Shown one piece after another: positions 44,878 through 55,468 of a DNA stretch of 64,000 bases (the stretch's first letter is position 1; each line of letters begins with the position of its first letter). This stretch comes from Pseudomonadota bacterium (GTDB lineage Bacteria > Pseudomonadota > Gammaproteobacteria > CALCKW01): NCBI GenBank assembly GCA_039196715.1, contig JBCCUP010000001.1, positions 62,001 to 126,000 on the forward strand, given 5' to 3'. The translations under genes were made by a program, and so were the position numbers. The notes beneath the pieces are model-generated. The model made no database searches. It saw only the letters and a list, made by a program, of their open reading frames with translations, and had not been told where the DNA came from.

Positions 44878-45932
44878 CAGTCGACCAACCTCACGGCTCC
44901 GTCGTTCGGTCGCACCGTGACCGAACTGCCGACAACAAGGTGGGCTGTGCCCTGCGTTGAGGGCGGTATCCGGACCTGCAGTGTCACACCGGAGTCGAGT
45001 TCGATACCGAGTTCGAGGCTGTTGCCAAGGTAACTCGACTGGGACACGGTGCCGCACCAGCCGGCGTTGGCGTCGTGACCGTCGACAACCCGCAATTGCT
45101 CCGGCCTAACCGAGGCGTGAACGGATTCACCGCCGGGCGTGCCGGCGGCACCGAACACGAAGGCTGTCCCGGGCAAGCGCCAACCACCGTCCACCGGCTC
45201 CACGGCAATCACGTTACTCTGCCCGATGAAGTCGGCGACGAAAGCGTTGACCGGCTCGTCGTAGATCGACTGCGGCGTGCCGATCTGTTGAATCCGACCA
45301 CCGGACATCACGGCAATGCGATCGGACATTGCCAGCGCTTCCTCCTGGTCGTGCGTGACAAACACGAACGTGATGCCGGACTGTTGTTGCAGTTGCTTGA
45401 GTTCGCCACGCATCGCCTGCCGGAGTTTGAGATCCAGTGCCGAGAGCGGCTCGTCGAGCAGCAGCACTTGCGGCTCGGGCGCCATCGCGCGCGCGAGCGC
45501 GACGCGCTGTTGCTGGCCACCCGAGAGTTGTGCGGGGCGACGGTCACCGAGGTCGCTGAGCTTGACCATATCGAGCATGGCCTCAACGCGCTGCAGCGAT
45601 CGCTTAGCTTCCCAGCCGAGCATCTGCAGCCCGAATCCGATGTTCTCCCGCACGCTGAGGTGGGGAAACAACGCGTAGTGCTGGAACACCGTGTTGACCG
45701 GCCGCTTGGCTGGCGGCAACGCCGAGAGGTCATCGCCTCGCAGGCTGATGTGCCCGGCGCTGAGCGACTCGAAGCCCGCGATCAGGCGCAACAGGGTTGT
45801 CTTGCCGCAGCCCGATGGCCCAAGCAAGGTGAAGAACTCGCGATCCCGGATGTCGAAGGAGAGGCCGTGTAATGCACGGGTGTCCCCGTAGTCCTTGACC
45901 ACCTCGTCAAAGTGAAGCGTAGTCTCAGACAC
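44877..45932 (-). CDS. potA: PotA-like polyamine ABC ATPase (351 aa)
   Basis: ATPase with Walker A LGPSGCGKTTLL, the NTVFQHYALFPHLSV Q-loop, signature LSGGQQQRVALARAM, Walker B LLLDEPLSALD and a C-terminal TOBE domain (about residues 270-350). GTG at 45932 has GGGAG seven bases upstream; GTG at 45968, overlapping the CDGSH stop, would add twelve unconserved residues. It drives uptake through PotBC. Confidence 0.92.
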   Translation of the reverse strand: MSETTLHFDEVVKDYGDTRALHGLSFDIRDREFFTLLGPSGCGKTTLLRLIAGFESLSAGHISLRGDDLSALPPAKRPVNTVFQHYALFPHLSVRENIGFGLQMLGWEAKRSLQRVEAMLDMVKLSDLGDRRPAQLSGGQQQRVALARAMAPEPQVLLLDEPLSALDLKLRQAMRGELKQLQQQSGITFVFVTHDQEEALAMSDRIAVMSGGRIQQIGTPQSIYDEPVNAFVADFIGQSNVIAVEPVDGGWRLPGTAFVFGAAGTPGGESVHASVRPEQLRVVDGHDANAGWCGTVSQSSYLGNSLELGIELDSGVTLQVRIPPSTQGTAHLVVGSSVTVRPNDGAVRLVD

Positions 45933-45964
45933 CCCGTGCTCCCATGTCCCGTGGCCCGTCGCTG

Positions 45965-46204
45965 TCACAACGCAGTGCGCGAGCCGTCACACAAGGGCGT
46001 CCTGGTCGTCGCCTTGCACCCGCAGAAGAACACCTGACTCGAGCTCAGCGCCGTGTACGTGAGGTGTGCGATGTCCGACCCTTTGTGGCTGCCATCGCAA
46101 AACGGCTGCTCGCCCGACTTGCTGCACGCACACCAGAAACGGCTCCTGCCCTGCTCGACATCGACGCCGCTCGGCGCGGACTGGGGGACGTCTGGGTCTG
46201 TCAT
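45965..46204 (-). CDS. CDGSH-type iron-sulfur protein, two motifs (79 aa)
   Basis: Small protein with a canonical CDGSH [2Fe-2S] site (CACSKSGEQPFCDGSH) and a second site, CGCKATTRTPLCDGSR, in which the cluster-ligand histidine is arginine. Two-motif CDGSH proteins of about 80 residues are common in bacteria; roles in redox or cluster transfer are proposed. The ATG at 46204 follows GGGAG. It lies between the deacetylase and potA in the amine operon. Confidence 0.87.
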   Translation of the reverse strand: MTDPDVPQSAPSGVDVEQGRSRFWCACSKSGEQPFCDGSHKGSDIAHLTYTALSSSQVFFCGCKATTRTPLCDGSRTAL

Positions 46205-46279
46205 CTCGTGCTCCCGGAGTGAGGGGCCCAACCGGCCACGGGTTGGCGCTGGTCGTCGCCCGTGCCAGCCGACACAGCG

Positions 46280-47374
<1,095 letters not shown>

Positions 47375-47545
47375 CGGACCGCGTCTCGCTTGAGGGTGCC
47401 TGCCGCTCATTATTCATGGGCCAATCACGGCCCTGCAAGCGCTGTCCGGGACCTGAGTGCGGTGCACTCACCGGGTGCACCTGTGCACCGACAGGGTGCC
47501 CGGCGCCCGCACCCGAACCGACGCCATCCGACGAGCACGTACCGC

Positions 47546-48703
47546 ATGACCACAGCCACCGAGGCCTTGTTAGAAACACTGATCGCATTCCCGACGGTGA
47601 GTCGAGACTCGAACCTCGCACTGATCGACTGGTGCGAATCGCTGTTACAGGCGTGCGGCGCACGCACACAACGTGTCTACAACGCCGAGCGCAGCAAGGC
47701 GAACCTCTTCGCCACGCTCGGTCCGGAGGACAAAGCCGGCGTGATGCTGTCCGGCCACACGGACGTCGTGCCCGTCGATGGCCAAGACTGGCAGCACCCG
47801 GCTTTCCGGCTCACGGACGATGGCACCCACCTCTACGGCCGCGGCACCTGCGACATGAAGGGCTTCATCGCCTGCGCGCTGAACGCGGCCCGGGCAGCGG
47901 CCGATATCGAACTGAAAACGCCCTTGCACATCGCCCTGTCATACGATGAAGAGGTGGGTTGCATCGGCGTGCGCCGACTCATCGATGTGATGGCCGACGC
48001 GCCACAGCACCCGCGACTGTGCATTGTCGGCGAACCCACCTCGATGAACATCGCCACCGGGCACAAAGGCAAGGTGGCGCTGCGGGCAACGTGCACGGGG
48101 CGCGCGGGCCATTCAGCGCTGGCACCGAACGCGCTGAACGCCATCCACCTCGCGACCGACCTCGTCGAGCTGATTCGCGCCGAACAAGCCCGGATTGTCG
48201 CCGACGGCGCGCGCGACCCAGCCTACGATGTGCCGTACACGACGCTCCACGTCGGCGTTCTGCAAGGCGGTACCGCGCTCAACATCGTGCCGCACGAGGC
48301 CACGGTGGACTTCGAGATTCGCAACCTCGCCAGCGACGATCCAGCGGTGATCCTGCAGCGGCTTCGCGCTGCGTGCGACACGCTGGTTGCCGCGCACCAG
48401 ACACGTTTCCCCGAAGCGGCTATCGACATCGTCGAACGCTTCAGCTACCCGGGCCTCAACACCGCGCCCGACAGCGAAGCCGTGGCACTGGTCAAGTCGC
48501 TGACCGACGGCAACCGCGACATCAAGGTGGCGTTTGGCACCGAGGGCGGCCTGTTCAGCGAAGCACTCGGCATCGACACCGTGATCTGCGGGCCCGGATC
48601 GATGGACCAGGGGCACAAACCCGACGAGTTCGTCAGCAAGTCTCAGCTCGCGCGCTGCGATGAGATGATGTCCAGACTGCTCGAGCTGCTGCGCACCCAC
48701 TGA
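47546..48703 (+). CDS. argE: Acetylornithine deacetylase-like M20 enzyme (385 aa)
   Basis: M20 zinc enzyme with metal motifs LSGHTDVVP, YGRGTCDMKGF, SYDEEVGCIG and VGEPTSM, plus the dimerisation domain containing GRAGHSA. The length and the CDMKGF/EVGCIG pair match ArgE, which releases ornithine from N-acetylornithine. ATG at 47546 follows a GC-rich gap divergent from the HDAC-fold gene; a longer upstream frame overlaps that gene and is not coding. Ornithine is the putrescine precursor, which fits the neighbourhood. Confidence 0.87.
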   Translation: MTTATEALLETLIAFPTVSRDSNLALIDWCESLLQACGARTQRVYNAERSKANLFATLGPEDKAGVMLSGHTDVVPVDGQDWQHPAFRLTDDGTHLYGRGTCDMKGFIACALNAARAAADIELKTPLHIALSYDEEVGCIGVRRLIDVMADAPQHPRLCIVGEPTSMNIATGHKGKVALRATCTGRAGHSALAPNALNAIHLATDLVELIRAEQARIVADGARDPAYDVPYTTLHVGVLQGGTALNIVPHEATVDFEIRNLASDDPAVILQRLRAACDTLVAAHQTRFPEAAIDIVERFSYPGLNTAPDSEAVALVKSLTDGNRDIKVAFGTEGGLFSEALGIDTVICGPGSMDQGHKPDEFVSKSQLARCDEMMSRLLELLRTH

Positions 48704-48722
48704 GCCTCGACGTGCAGCAACC

Positions 48723-49865
48723 TCAGGCCTGCAAGGCGTCGCGGTACCAGCGGTGGAACTCGCTGATGCAGCCTTCGAGATCCGGTGGCGCAAGCGGGCC
48801 GGGTTTGTACATCGCTGACTGCAATCCCTGTTGCAACCTGGCCAGGACGGCATGGTCCTCGGCATTGATGTCCTGCCACTTGCTGACCCGCTCCCGACGC
48901 TCGCGCGCGCTGAGTTTGGCTTCGAAACTCGACAGGCCCCAGCGCACCCGAACACGGTCTGCCGATGCCGGTTGCAACATCAGGAAAGCCAGTGTATCCG
49001 CCGACACCGACGCGACCATGCTGGGGTACACACAGAACAGCCTGGATTGCTTGCGTTCGTCATCAGACAATGCAGCTGAGCCGCGTTTTCGCGCCGGTGC
49101 CGTCTTGGCATAGTGTGCCGTGTAACTGGTGAAGTGCTTGCCACTGACATCGATTCGGCTCAACGCACTGGGTGTCAGAGGGTGCAGCGTCTCGGGGTGC
49201 ACCACGGACAGGTGGTAGGCGTCCATGAAATTCTCGACAAGACACTTCCAATTGCAAGGCCACTCCTCTTCAAACACGTCTATGAGGTGGAAGCCGTCCA
49301 TCGCGTAGGGTGCAATGCTCTGATCCAGCCTGCGCAACACCGGCGGCTTCGCGTTTGCACTGGGGTTGGCAAACACAAAGCCACCCCAGCACCAGGTCTG
49401 AAATTGGGTCAAGGCGCACGCGTCAAAGTCGACCCATTCGCGCATCAGGGGCGCACCGATCAACCGACCGTCGAGGTCATAGGCCCAGGCGTGGTACGGG
49501 CAACTCAGGCGCCTCGACACGCCGCTGCCCTCGGCCAGCAACATACCGCGGTGACGACACACGTTGGACAGCACACGCACCTTGCCACCGCGATCCCGCA
49601 CCACCACCACGGGCTCCTCGTGCAGATGCGTCGCGAGGAAGCTGCCTGCAACGGGCACCTCATCCTCCCGGCACAGCGCGGTCCAGCCCCGCGCGAACAC
49701 GGAGCGACGCTCGGCCGTCATGATCGCCTCGTCGGTGTAGTGTTCTGCCGCGAGCCCAGCGGTGCCGGTTTTCGCCGGTCGCCGAGTGGGCCGCTGCGAC
49801 GGTCTGCGCGCCTGATCCGATCGCCGATCGACGTTGTGCGCCTGCGCGTATTCGTTGACCTTCAT
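48723..49865 (-). CDS. Rieske oxygenase large subunit, aromatic-ring-hydroxylating type (380 aa)
   Basis: An N-terminal Rieske [2Fe-2S] domain has C103-x-H105 (NVCRHRG) and C122-x2-H125 (SCPYHAWAY). The catalytic domain carries the iron-binding ENFMDAYHLSVVHPETL block. Such proteins hydroxylate aromatics or N-demethylate quaternary amines. The N-terminal 35 residues are basic and low-complexity. ATG at 49865 follows GGGGGA. It lies 18 bp after the DUF1028 gene and converges on argE. No ferredoxin or reductase is adjacent. Confidence 0.88.
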   Translation of the reverse strand: MKVNEYAQAHNVDRRSDQARRPSQRPTRRPAKTGTAGLAAEHYTDEAIMTAERRSVFARGWTALCREDEVPVAGSFLATHLHEEPVVVVRDRGGKVRVLSNVCRHRGMLLAEGSGVSRRLSCPYHAWAYDLDGRLIGAPLMREWVDFDACALTQFQTWCWGGFVFANPSANAKPPVLRRLDQSIAPYAMDGFHLIDVFEEEWPCNWKCLVENFMDAYHLSVVHPETLHPLTPSALSRIDVSGKHFTSYTAHYAKTAPARKRGSAALSDDERKQSRLFCVYPSMVASVSADTLAFLMLQPASADRVRVRWGLSSFEAKLSARERRERVSKWQDINAEDHAVLARLQQGLQSAMYKPGPLAPPDLEGCISEFHRWYRDALQA

Positions 49866-49883
49866 CGGCTGTTCCCCCACCGC

Positions 49884-50558
49884 TCACTCATCGCCGGCGA
49901 CGCCGTAGCTCGGCGCGGCGGACGGGTCGAGCGCCCGTGTCACGTAATCCTCGAGCTGGGGCTGGTAGTGCTGCCAGAGCGCGTGCAGTTCGGCGATCGG
50001 GTCGCCGTCAGACCAATCCACGCGCAAGTCTGCCACCGGCCAGGGGACCTCGCGGACCAGTTTCAGCCCGGCGGAGTGCACCGGGCCCGCTTCACCGCCG
50101 GCGTCGCGCCCGGCCGCCAGCGCCTGCAACAGTCGGTCACCGAGGTGGCCTGCGCTGCCGACGAACGCATCGACCATGGCTTGCGGCACCGACGGGTTGG
50201 CGAGCAGGTTGCCACCGCAGACCACGTGGTCCGCGCGAGCCTCGCTCCAGGTGCCCAGGGCGTTGGCACCGGAATGGGCCGCAGACCGCCCAGCTGCGTC
50301 GACCACCAATACCTGGCGGTAGGCCATGTGCGGTGCCGTGCGCGCGAGGATGGCGACGGCCTCGGTACTCGTCGCCCCTTGGGACAACAGGGCCAACGCA
50401 CGCACCCCGAGCCGCGGGTCGGTGACATTCTGGGACGCCACGGCACCCACGCCCGCCTGGGCGTAGGCGCAGCGCGCTGCCACCGCCGGAGAACTGGACG
50501 TGATCGCCAGCCCGAGCATGCCGGTTTCGTGGCATCGAGCCACGATGGAGAAGGTCAT
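49884..50558 (-). CDS. DUF1028 Ntn-hydrolase-like protein (224 aa)
   Basis: N-terminal TFSIVARCHETGMLGLAITSSSPAVAARC is the hallmark of the DUF1028 family, related to Ntn-type peptidases. Further matches are VGAVASQNVTDPRLG and VCGGNLLANPSVPQAMVDAF. The function is not established; relatives often sit in catabolic loci. It is probably transcribed with the Rieske gene 18 bp downstream. Confidence 0.85.
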   Translation of the reverse strand: MTFSIVARCHETGMLGLAITSSSPAVAARCAYAQAGVGAVASQNVTDPRLGVRALALLSQGATSTEAVAILARTAPHMAYRQVLVVDAAGRSAAHSGANALGTWSEARADHVVCGGNLLANPSVPQAMVDAFVGSAGHLGDRLLQALAAGRDAGGEAGPVHSAGLKLVREVPWPVADLRVDWSDGDPIAELHALWQHYQPQLEDYVTRALDPSAAPSYGVAGDE

Positions 50559-50678
50559 GTCTCAATCCTGCCACCGCAATGCCGCGAGTGTACTGAAGCT
50601 CGTGTCTCGCTGGCCAGAGCCTGGCCAACGAGGTGCGGCATAATGCACGCAGCCGCCCTGACGCCGCGCTGATGCGGG

Positions 50679-51380
50679 TCAGACCGAGCGCGTCAGGCCG
50701 CCGTCCACACGCAGGTTCTGCCCCGTGATGTAGCTCGATTTCGCTGACGCGAGAAACACCACGGCCTCGGAGAGCTCGCGCACTTGCGCGTACCGGCCGG
50801 CCGGGATGCGCGCCACGCGATCGGGTTTTTCCGGCAGGCTGTCGATAAAGCCCGGCAAGACGTTGTTCATGCGCACGCCGTGCACGGCGAACTGGTCGGC
50901 GAACTGTTTGGCGTAGCTCGCCAGTGCGGCCCGGAACACCGCAGACGTCGGAAAATCGGGGTCGGGTTCGAACGCGGCAAAGGTGCTGACGTTGACAATA
51001 CTGCCACCGCCTTGCGCCTGCATCAGCGGGCCGAGATGCCGCGCCGCCCGCACGACGTTCAGCAGGTAGGTGTCCATGCCGGATTGCCAGTCGGCATCCG
51101 ACAGGGCGAGCAAGGGCCCCTTCGGTCCGTGGCCGGTGCAGTTGACAGCCGCGTCCAGCCGCCCGAAATGGGCGTGGGTGCCGCTGACGCAGGCCTCGAT
51201 GTCAGTGTCGTTCAGGTTCGAGCCGGTGAAACCGATCCCGCCCAGCGCGGTGCCGAGTGCTTCACCCTTGCCGCTCGAGGACATCACGGCGATGTCGAAG
51301 CCGTTCTCGGTCAGACACCGAGCGGCGTCCGCGCCAATCCCACTGCCGCCGCCAATCACCAAGGCCACGGGTTTGCTCAT
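50679..51380 (-). CDS. Short-chain dehydrogenase-like protein with altered catalytic residues (233 aa)
   Basis: A Rossmann nucleotide site is present ([15 protein letters not shown], residues 6-20), as are the catalytic Ser (VNVST, S132) and the C-terminal [11 protein letters not shown]. The usual Tyr-x3-Lys is replaced: aligned positions are S146 and R150 (TSAVFRAAL). Activity is therefore uncertain. ATG at 51380 follows GGGAGGG. It forms a minus-strand pair with the sugar kinase 49 bp upstream. Confidence 0.82.
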   Translation of the reverse strand: MSKPVALVIGGGSGIGADAARCLTENGFDIAVMSSSGKGEALGTALGGIGFTGSNLNDTDIEACVSGTHAHFGRLDAAVNCTGHGPKGPLLALSDADWQSGMDTYLLNVVRAARHLGPLMQAQGGGSIVNVSTFAAFEPDPDFPTSAVFRAALASYAKQFADQFAVHGVRMNNVLPGFIDSLPEKPDRVARIPAGRYAQVRELSEAVVFLASAKSSYITGQNLRVDGGLTRSV

Positions 51381-51429
51381 GGTCCCTCCCCCTCCGCATC
51401 GTGCTGGACACAGGGTAGGCGAAAGCCCG

Positions 51430-52395
51430 TCACGCGTCGCGGCCGTCGAGCAGGTCGGGCAGCACCAGATCGGTCGGCACGACGGCACCGCGCGCCTGGA
51501 CCACTTGCCTCGCCAGGGCATGCCCGGCCGCCAGGCACGTCGACGCTGGCGCGCCGACGGCGTGCGCGGCCAACCAGCCGGCATTGAAACTGTCGCCCGC
51601 GGCAGTGGTGTCGACCACCCGAGGCGCCTCGGCGTGCACCGCGGTCGGGTCGCCGCACGGGTCCAGGTCGCACGGGCCAGCTGCACCGCGTTTCAGCGCG
51701 CCGGTGGTCACACCTGACGCGTGCAACCGTGCGACGACCGCATCCTCGTCGTCATCGCCGAAGAGCGCCATTTCATCGTCGACCGAGGGCAGTGCGATGT
51801 CCACAGCGGCCCACATCGCCGACATCGCTTCCTGGGCGACGCGGCGCGAGGGCCAGAGCCGTGGGCGGTAGTTGCTGTCGAAGGCCACGCGGGTGCCGCG
51901 CTGACGGGCGGCCGAAAGCGTGTCGAGCAGCGCTGCGCGCACGTCAGGCGCGAGCACCGCGAGGCTGATACCGGAGAGATAGATCAGATCAAACGCGTGC
52001 AGGCACGACACGTCGACGTCGGCTGGCGCCTGAAACAGCGAGCGTACTGCCGAGGCGCTGCGCCAGTAACTGAATCGCCGCTCGCCCTCCGAATCGGTCT
52101 CGATCGCGTAGAGGCCCGGCGCCGCACCGCGCCGCCGTTCGACATAGTCGGTGCCCAGGCCGTGCTGCCGCATGCGCTGCAGGATGCGCTCGCTCATGTG
52201 GTCGTCGCCGAGCGCGGTCACGTAACTGAGCGCCGTGTCCGAGCGCTGCCCGTCGAGTTCACGGCGCAGGTACACTGCGGTGTTGAAGGTGTCACCAGCC
52301 ACGCCAACCGCGGCGGTGTCGGCCGTCTGCAGCGCGAGTTCGATCATGACCTCGCCCAGACAGCCAATGTGTCGAATCGGCTTGTAATCCGTCAT
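51430..52395 (-). CDS. kdgK: PfkB-family sugar kinase, 2-keto-3-deoxygluconate kinase-like (321 aa)
   Basis: Ribokinase-fold kinase: N-terminal [19 protein letters not shown]-like ([11 protein letters not shown]), [27 protein letters not shown] and the PfkB active-site signature [21 protein letters not shown] is typical of KDG kinases. It would phosphorylate the 2-keto-3-deoxy acid made by the dehydratase on the other strand. Longer upstream in-frame openings overlap that gene. Confidence 0.85.
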   Translation of the reverse strand: MTDYKPIRHIGCLGEVMIELALQTADTAAVGVAGDTFNTAVYLRRELDGQRSDTALSYVTALGDDHMSERILQRMRQHGLGTDYVERRRGAAPGLYAIETDSEGERRFSYWRSASAVRSLFQAPADVDVSCLHAFDLIYLSGISLAVLAPDVRAALLDTLSAARQRGTRVAFDSNYRPRLWPSRRVAQEAMSAMWAAVDIALPSVDDEMALFGDDDEDAVVARLHASGVTTGALKRGAAGPCDLDPCGDPTAVHAEAPRVVDTTAAGDSFNAGWLAAHAVGAPASTCLAAGHALARQVVQARGAVVPTDLVLPDLLDGRDA

Positions 52396-52503
52396 GACCT
52401 GCTTCGTTGGGCCCGCGGCCGCTTGCACCACAATGGACTTTATCGTACTACCAAAATCAGCATTTGATCGGGAAATAAGGTAGCCTTTACCAGAACCCGT
52501 AAA

Positions 52504-52518
52504 TTTGGTCTGACCAAA
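52504..52518. promoter_or_regulatory. FadR/FCD-type operator palindrome TTTGGTC-T-GACCAAA
   Basis: A perfect 15-bp dyad containing TGGTCnGACCA, the core recognised by FadR-type GntR proteins. It lies in the 123-bp divergent gap between the kinase and dehydratase genes, ending directly before the dehydratase ATG (52519). The surrounding AT-rich sequence suits two promoters. The GntR/FCD regulator at 55469, last in the dehydratase operon, is the obvious candidate to bind it and repress both arms. Confidence 0.7.
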
Positions 52519-53631
52519 ATGCCGTGCGATACCCGCGCTGTCATCCGGGACGTGGCCGTTGCACGCCACTGCCTGCCGCTCGATGAGGTCCTCGCCGATG
52601 CGAAGCACGGCGATCACACCCACTTCGAGCTCATCACCGTGACCCTGACGTTGTCCGACGGTCGCGTGGGCACGGGTTACACCTACACGGGTGGCCGCGG
52701 CGGACGCGCCATCGCCAGCCTGATCGAACACGACGTGGTCGGCCAGCTGCTGGGCCAACCCGCTGAACCGGTCGAGGCGATCCACGACGCCCTGCAATGG
52801 TACCTTCACTACGTCGGTCGCGGTGGCATCGTGTCCTTCGCGGTGTCCGCCGTGGACATCGCGCTGTGGGACCTCAAGTGCAAACGCCTGGCGCAACCGC
52901 TGTGGCAGGTCGCGGGCGGCGCCGCCGACCGCTGCCACGCCTACTGCGGCGGCATCGACCTCAACTTCCCGCTGGACAAGCTCCTGGCCCAAACCGAGGG
53001 CTACCTTGCACGCGGTTTCGATGCGGTCAAGATCAAGGTTGGCCAGCCGGAACTGGCTGACGACGTCCGTCGCGTTGCAGCGGTCCGCGAGCTGCTCGGT
53101 GCGTCGCGCGCGCTGATGGTCGACGCCAACTACGCGCTCAGCGTCGACCAGGCCATTGACGCCGCCCACGCCTTCGCAGCACACGATATCCTCTGGTTTG
53201 AAGAGCCGACAATACCGGACGACTACCTCGGCTACCGGCGGATCACCGAGGCCACCGGCGTGCCGCTGGCCATGGGTGAAAACCTGCACACCGTGCACGA
53301 GTTCGAGTACGCGTTTCGCGATGCCAGCCTGGCGTACATCCAGCCTGACGCCTCGAACTGCGGCGGCATCACCGGGTGGTTGCGCGTGGCCGAGCGCGCC
53401 CGCGCCGCCGGGATCCCGGCGTGCAGCCACGGCATGCAGGAATTGCACGTCAGCCTCGTGTCAGCGCAGACCAACGCCGGCTGGCTCGAGGTCCACAGTT
53501 TCCCGATCGACCGCTACACCACGCGGCCGCTGGTAGTCGAGGACACGCTCGCCGTCGCGCCGAATGCACCCGGTATCGGCGTGACCTTCGATTGGGACGC
53601 ATTGCACGCCGCGCACGACCACACCGTTTGA
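52519..53631 (+). CDS. Enolase-superfamily sugar-acid dehydratase, MR/MLE subgroup (370 aa)
   Basis: Mandelate-racemase type barrel with base K171-x-K173 (VKIKVG), metal ligands D202, E228 and E254, and catalytic H304 (SHGMQELH). The Lys-His pair is typical of acid-sugar dehydratases or racemases. The neighbouring KDG-type kinase and sugar dehydrogenases support dehydration of an aldonic or aldaric acid. ATG 52519 directly abuts the operator palindrome, so there is no room for a normal ribosome-binding site; GTG at 52552 is an alternative. Confidence 0.87.
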   Translation: MPCDTRAVIRDVAVARHCLPLDEVLADAKHGDHTHFELITVTLTLSDGRVGTGYTYTGGRGGRAIASLIEHDVVGQLLGQPAEPVEAIHDALQWYLHYVGRGGIVSFAVSAVDIALWDLKCKRLAQPLWQVAGGAADRCHAYCGGIDLNFPLDKLLAQTEGYLARGFDAVKIKVGQPELADDVRRVAAVRELLGASRALMVDANYALSVDQAIDAAHAFAAHDILWFEEPTIPDDYLGYRRITEATGVPLAMGENLHTVHEFEYAFRDASLAYIQPDASNCGGITGWLRVAERARAAGIPACSHGMQELHVSLVSAQTNAGWLEVHSFPIDRYTTRPLVVEDTLAVAPNAPGIGVTFDWDALHAAHDHTV

Positions 53632-53661
53632 TCGCCACGACACCATTCAGGGCCAGAAACC

Positions 53662-54699
53662 ATGTCATCGACCATCCAGGCCGCCTTCTACCGCGGCAAC
53701 CGCCAGTTCGAAGTGAGCACACGCACGTTGCCGGCACTCGCCGATGGCCACGTCGCCGTGCGCGTGGCCTACTGCGGCATCTGCGGCACGGACATGCACG
53801 TCTACCACGGCAACATGGACGCGCGGGTCGGTTTTGAACGCGTCATCGGCCACGAAATGTCCGGCACCGTGGACGCGGTTGGTGACGGTGTCACGAGCGT
53901 CAACGTGGGCGACACCGTTGTCGTCAGGCCGCTGGCCGCGTGCGGCGACTGTCCGGCGTGCCGCGCCGGGCATGCGCACATCTGCCACACGCTCGATTTT
54001 CTCGGCCTCGACACCGACGGCGCGATGCAGGAAATCTGGCAGGTACCTGCGCACACCCTGCACACATTGCCCGCATCGATGCGGCTCGACCACGCAGCGC
54101 TGATCGAGCCGCTGTCCGTCGCCTGCCACGACGTGCGGATGTCAGGCCTCACGGACGGCGAAACCGCACTGGTGATTGGCGGCGGCCCGATCGGTGTGCT
54201 GGTCGCATTGGTGGCACGCGAGAGCGGGGCCGCAGTGGTGGTGTCGGAAGTCAACCCGCACCGCCTGCAGATCGTCCAGTCACTGGGTTTTGACACCGTG
54301 GACCCATCCCGGGCGGATCTCGCCGCGGAAATCAACGCACGCACCGGTGACAAAGGCGCGGACGTCGTGTTCGAAGTCTCGGGTACGCAGCCGGGTGTCG
54401 ATGCAATGACCGCCTGTGCAGCGACGCGCGCGCGCATTGTCATGGTTGCCATCCACGCGAAGAAACCGGAAGTCGACCTCTTCCAGTTCTTCTGGCGCGA
54501 GCTGCAGTTGATTGGCGTGCGGGTGTACGAGCCCGAAGACTACGAACGCGCGATCGCGTTGCTTGCGGCGTCGCGCATTCCAGCCGACGATATCATCACG
54601 GACGTGAAGCCCCTGGCAGACATCCAGGCCGCCTTCGAGTCGCTCGACAGCAGCCCGACAGCGCTGAAGAGCCTGATCCAGATTCAGGAGACCGTGTGA
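53662..54699 (+). CDS. Zinc-dependent alcohol/polyol dehydrogenase (345 aa)
   Basis: MDR-family dehydrogenase: catalytic zinc site C38 (YCGICGTD) with GHE (H64, E65), structural zinc lobe C94, C97, C100 and C108, and a Rossmann motif (VIGGGPIGVLVA). It resembles sorbitol, galactitol and threonine dehydrogenases. In this locus it probably oxidises a sugar or sugar acid hydroxyl. It lies 30 bp after the dehydratase and overlaps the following SDR by 4 bp. Confidence 0.88.
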   Translation: MSSTIQAAFYRGNRQFEVSTRTLPALADGHVAVRVAYCGICGTDMHVYHGNMDARVGFERVIGHEMSGTVDAVGDGVTSVNVGDTVVVRPLAACGDCPACRAGHAHICHTLDFLGLDTDGAMQEIWQVPAHTLHTLPASMRLDHAALIEPLSVACHDVRMSGLTDGETALVIGGGPIGVLVALVARESGAAVVVSEVNPHRLQIVQSLGFDTVDPSRADLAAEINARTGDKGADVVFEVSGTQPGVDAMTACAATRARIVMVAIHAKKPEVDLFQFFWRELQLIGVRVYEPEDYERAIALLAASRIPADDIITDVKPLADIQAAFESLDSSPTALKSLIQIQETV

Positions 54700-55463
54700 A
54701 CAATCCGAACCCCTTCAGCCTCGACGGCAAGCTCGCCGTGGTCACCGGCGCCAAACGCGGCATCGGCCGCGGTATCGCTGAAGCCCTGGCGGCCGCTGGC
54801 GCGGACATCATCGGCGTCAGCGCGAGTCTGACGCCCGGCAGCGAGGTCGAGTCCGCTGTCACTGCGCTCGGGCGCACCTTCACGGCACACCAGTGCGACT
54901 TCCGTGACCGAGACGCCGTGCGCGCGTTGGCCGCCACCCTGGTGGCGACGGGACCGGCACCGGATATCCTGTTCAACAATGCCGGAACGATCGAGCGCAA
55001 ACCCGCAGCGGAGCACGACGATGCACTGTGGGATGCCGTGGTCGAGACAAACCTCAGTGCGCAGTTCGTGTTGAGCCGCGAAATCGGTCGCCACATGGTG
55101 GCGCGCGGCAGCGGGAAAATCGTCTTTACCGCGTCGTTGCTGACTTTCCAGGGCGGCATTACCGTGCCGGGCTACGCCGCGTCAAAAGGTGGCATCGGCC
55201 AGCTGACCAAGGCGCTGGCGAACGAGTGGGCACCGCACGGTGTCAACGTCAACGCCATTGCGCCGGGCTACATTGCCACCGACAACACCCAGGCACTGCG
55301 AGACGACCCAGTGCGCTCGAAAGCCATCCTGGATCGCATCCCCGCGGGCCGTTGGGGCCGTGTGGCCGACTTCGGCGGACCGGCCGTGTTCCTCGCTTCC
55401 GCCGCGTCGGACTACGTGCACGGCGAGATCCTCACGGTTGACGGCGGCTGGATGGGTCGCTGA
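54696..55463 (+). CDS. Short-chain dehydrogenase, KduD-like (255 aa)
   Basis: Classical SDR with all active-site parts: TGAKRGIGRGIAEAL, NNAG, Ser in FTASLL and the YAASKGG pair, ending AVFLASAASDYVHGEILTVDGGW. FSLDGKLAVVTGA and PGYIATDNTQALRDD resemble 2-deoxy-gluconate/gluconate dehydrogenases. GTG at 54696 overlaps the preceding stop. It is presumed to act in the sugar-acid pathway encoded around it. Confidence 0.88.
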   Translation: MNNPNPFSLDGKLAVVTGAKRGIGRGIAEALAAAGADIIGVSASLTPGSEVESAVTALGRTFTAHQCDFRDRDAVRALAATLVATGPAPDILFNNAGTIERKPAAEHDDALWDAVVETNLSAQFVLSREIGRHMVARGSGKIVFTASLLTFQGGITVPGYAASKGGIGQLTKALANEWAPHGVNVNAIAPGYIATDNTQALRDDPVRSKAILDRIPAGRWGRVADFGGPAVFLASAASDYVHGEILTVDGGWMGR

Positions 55464-55468
55464 TACGC

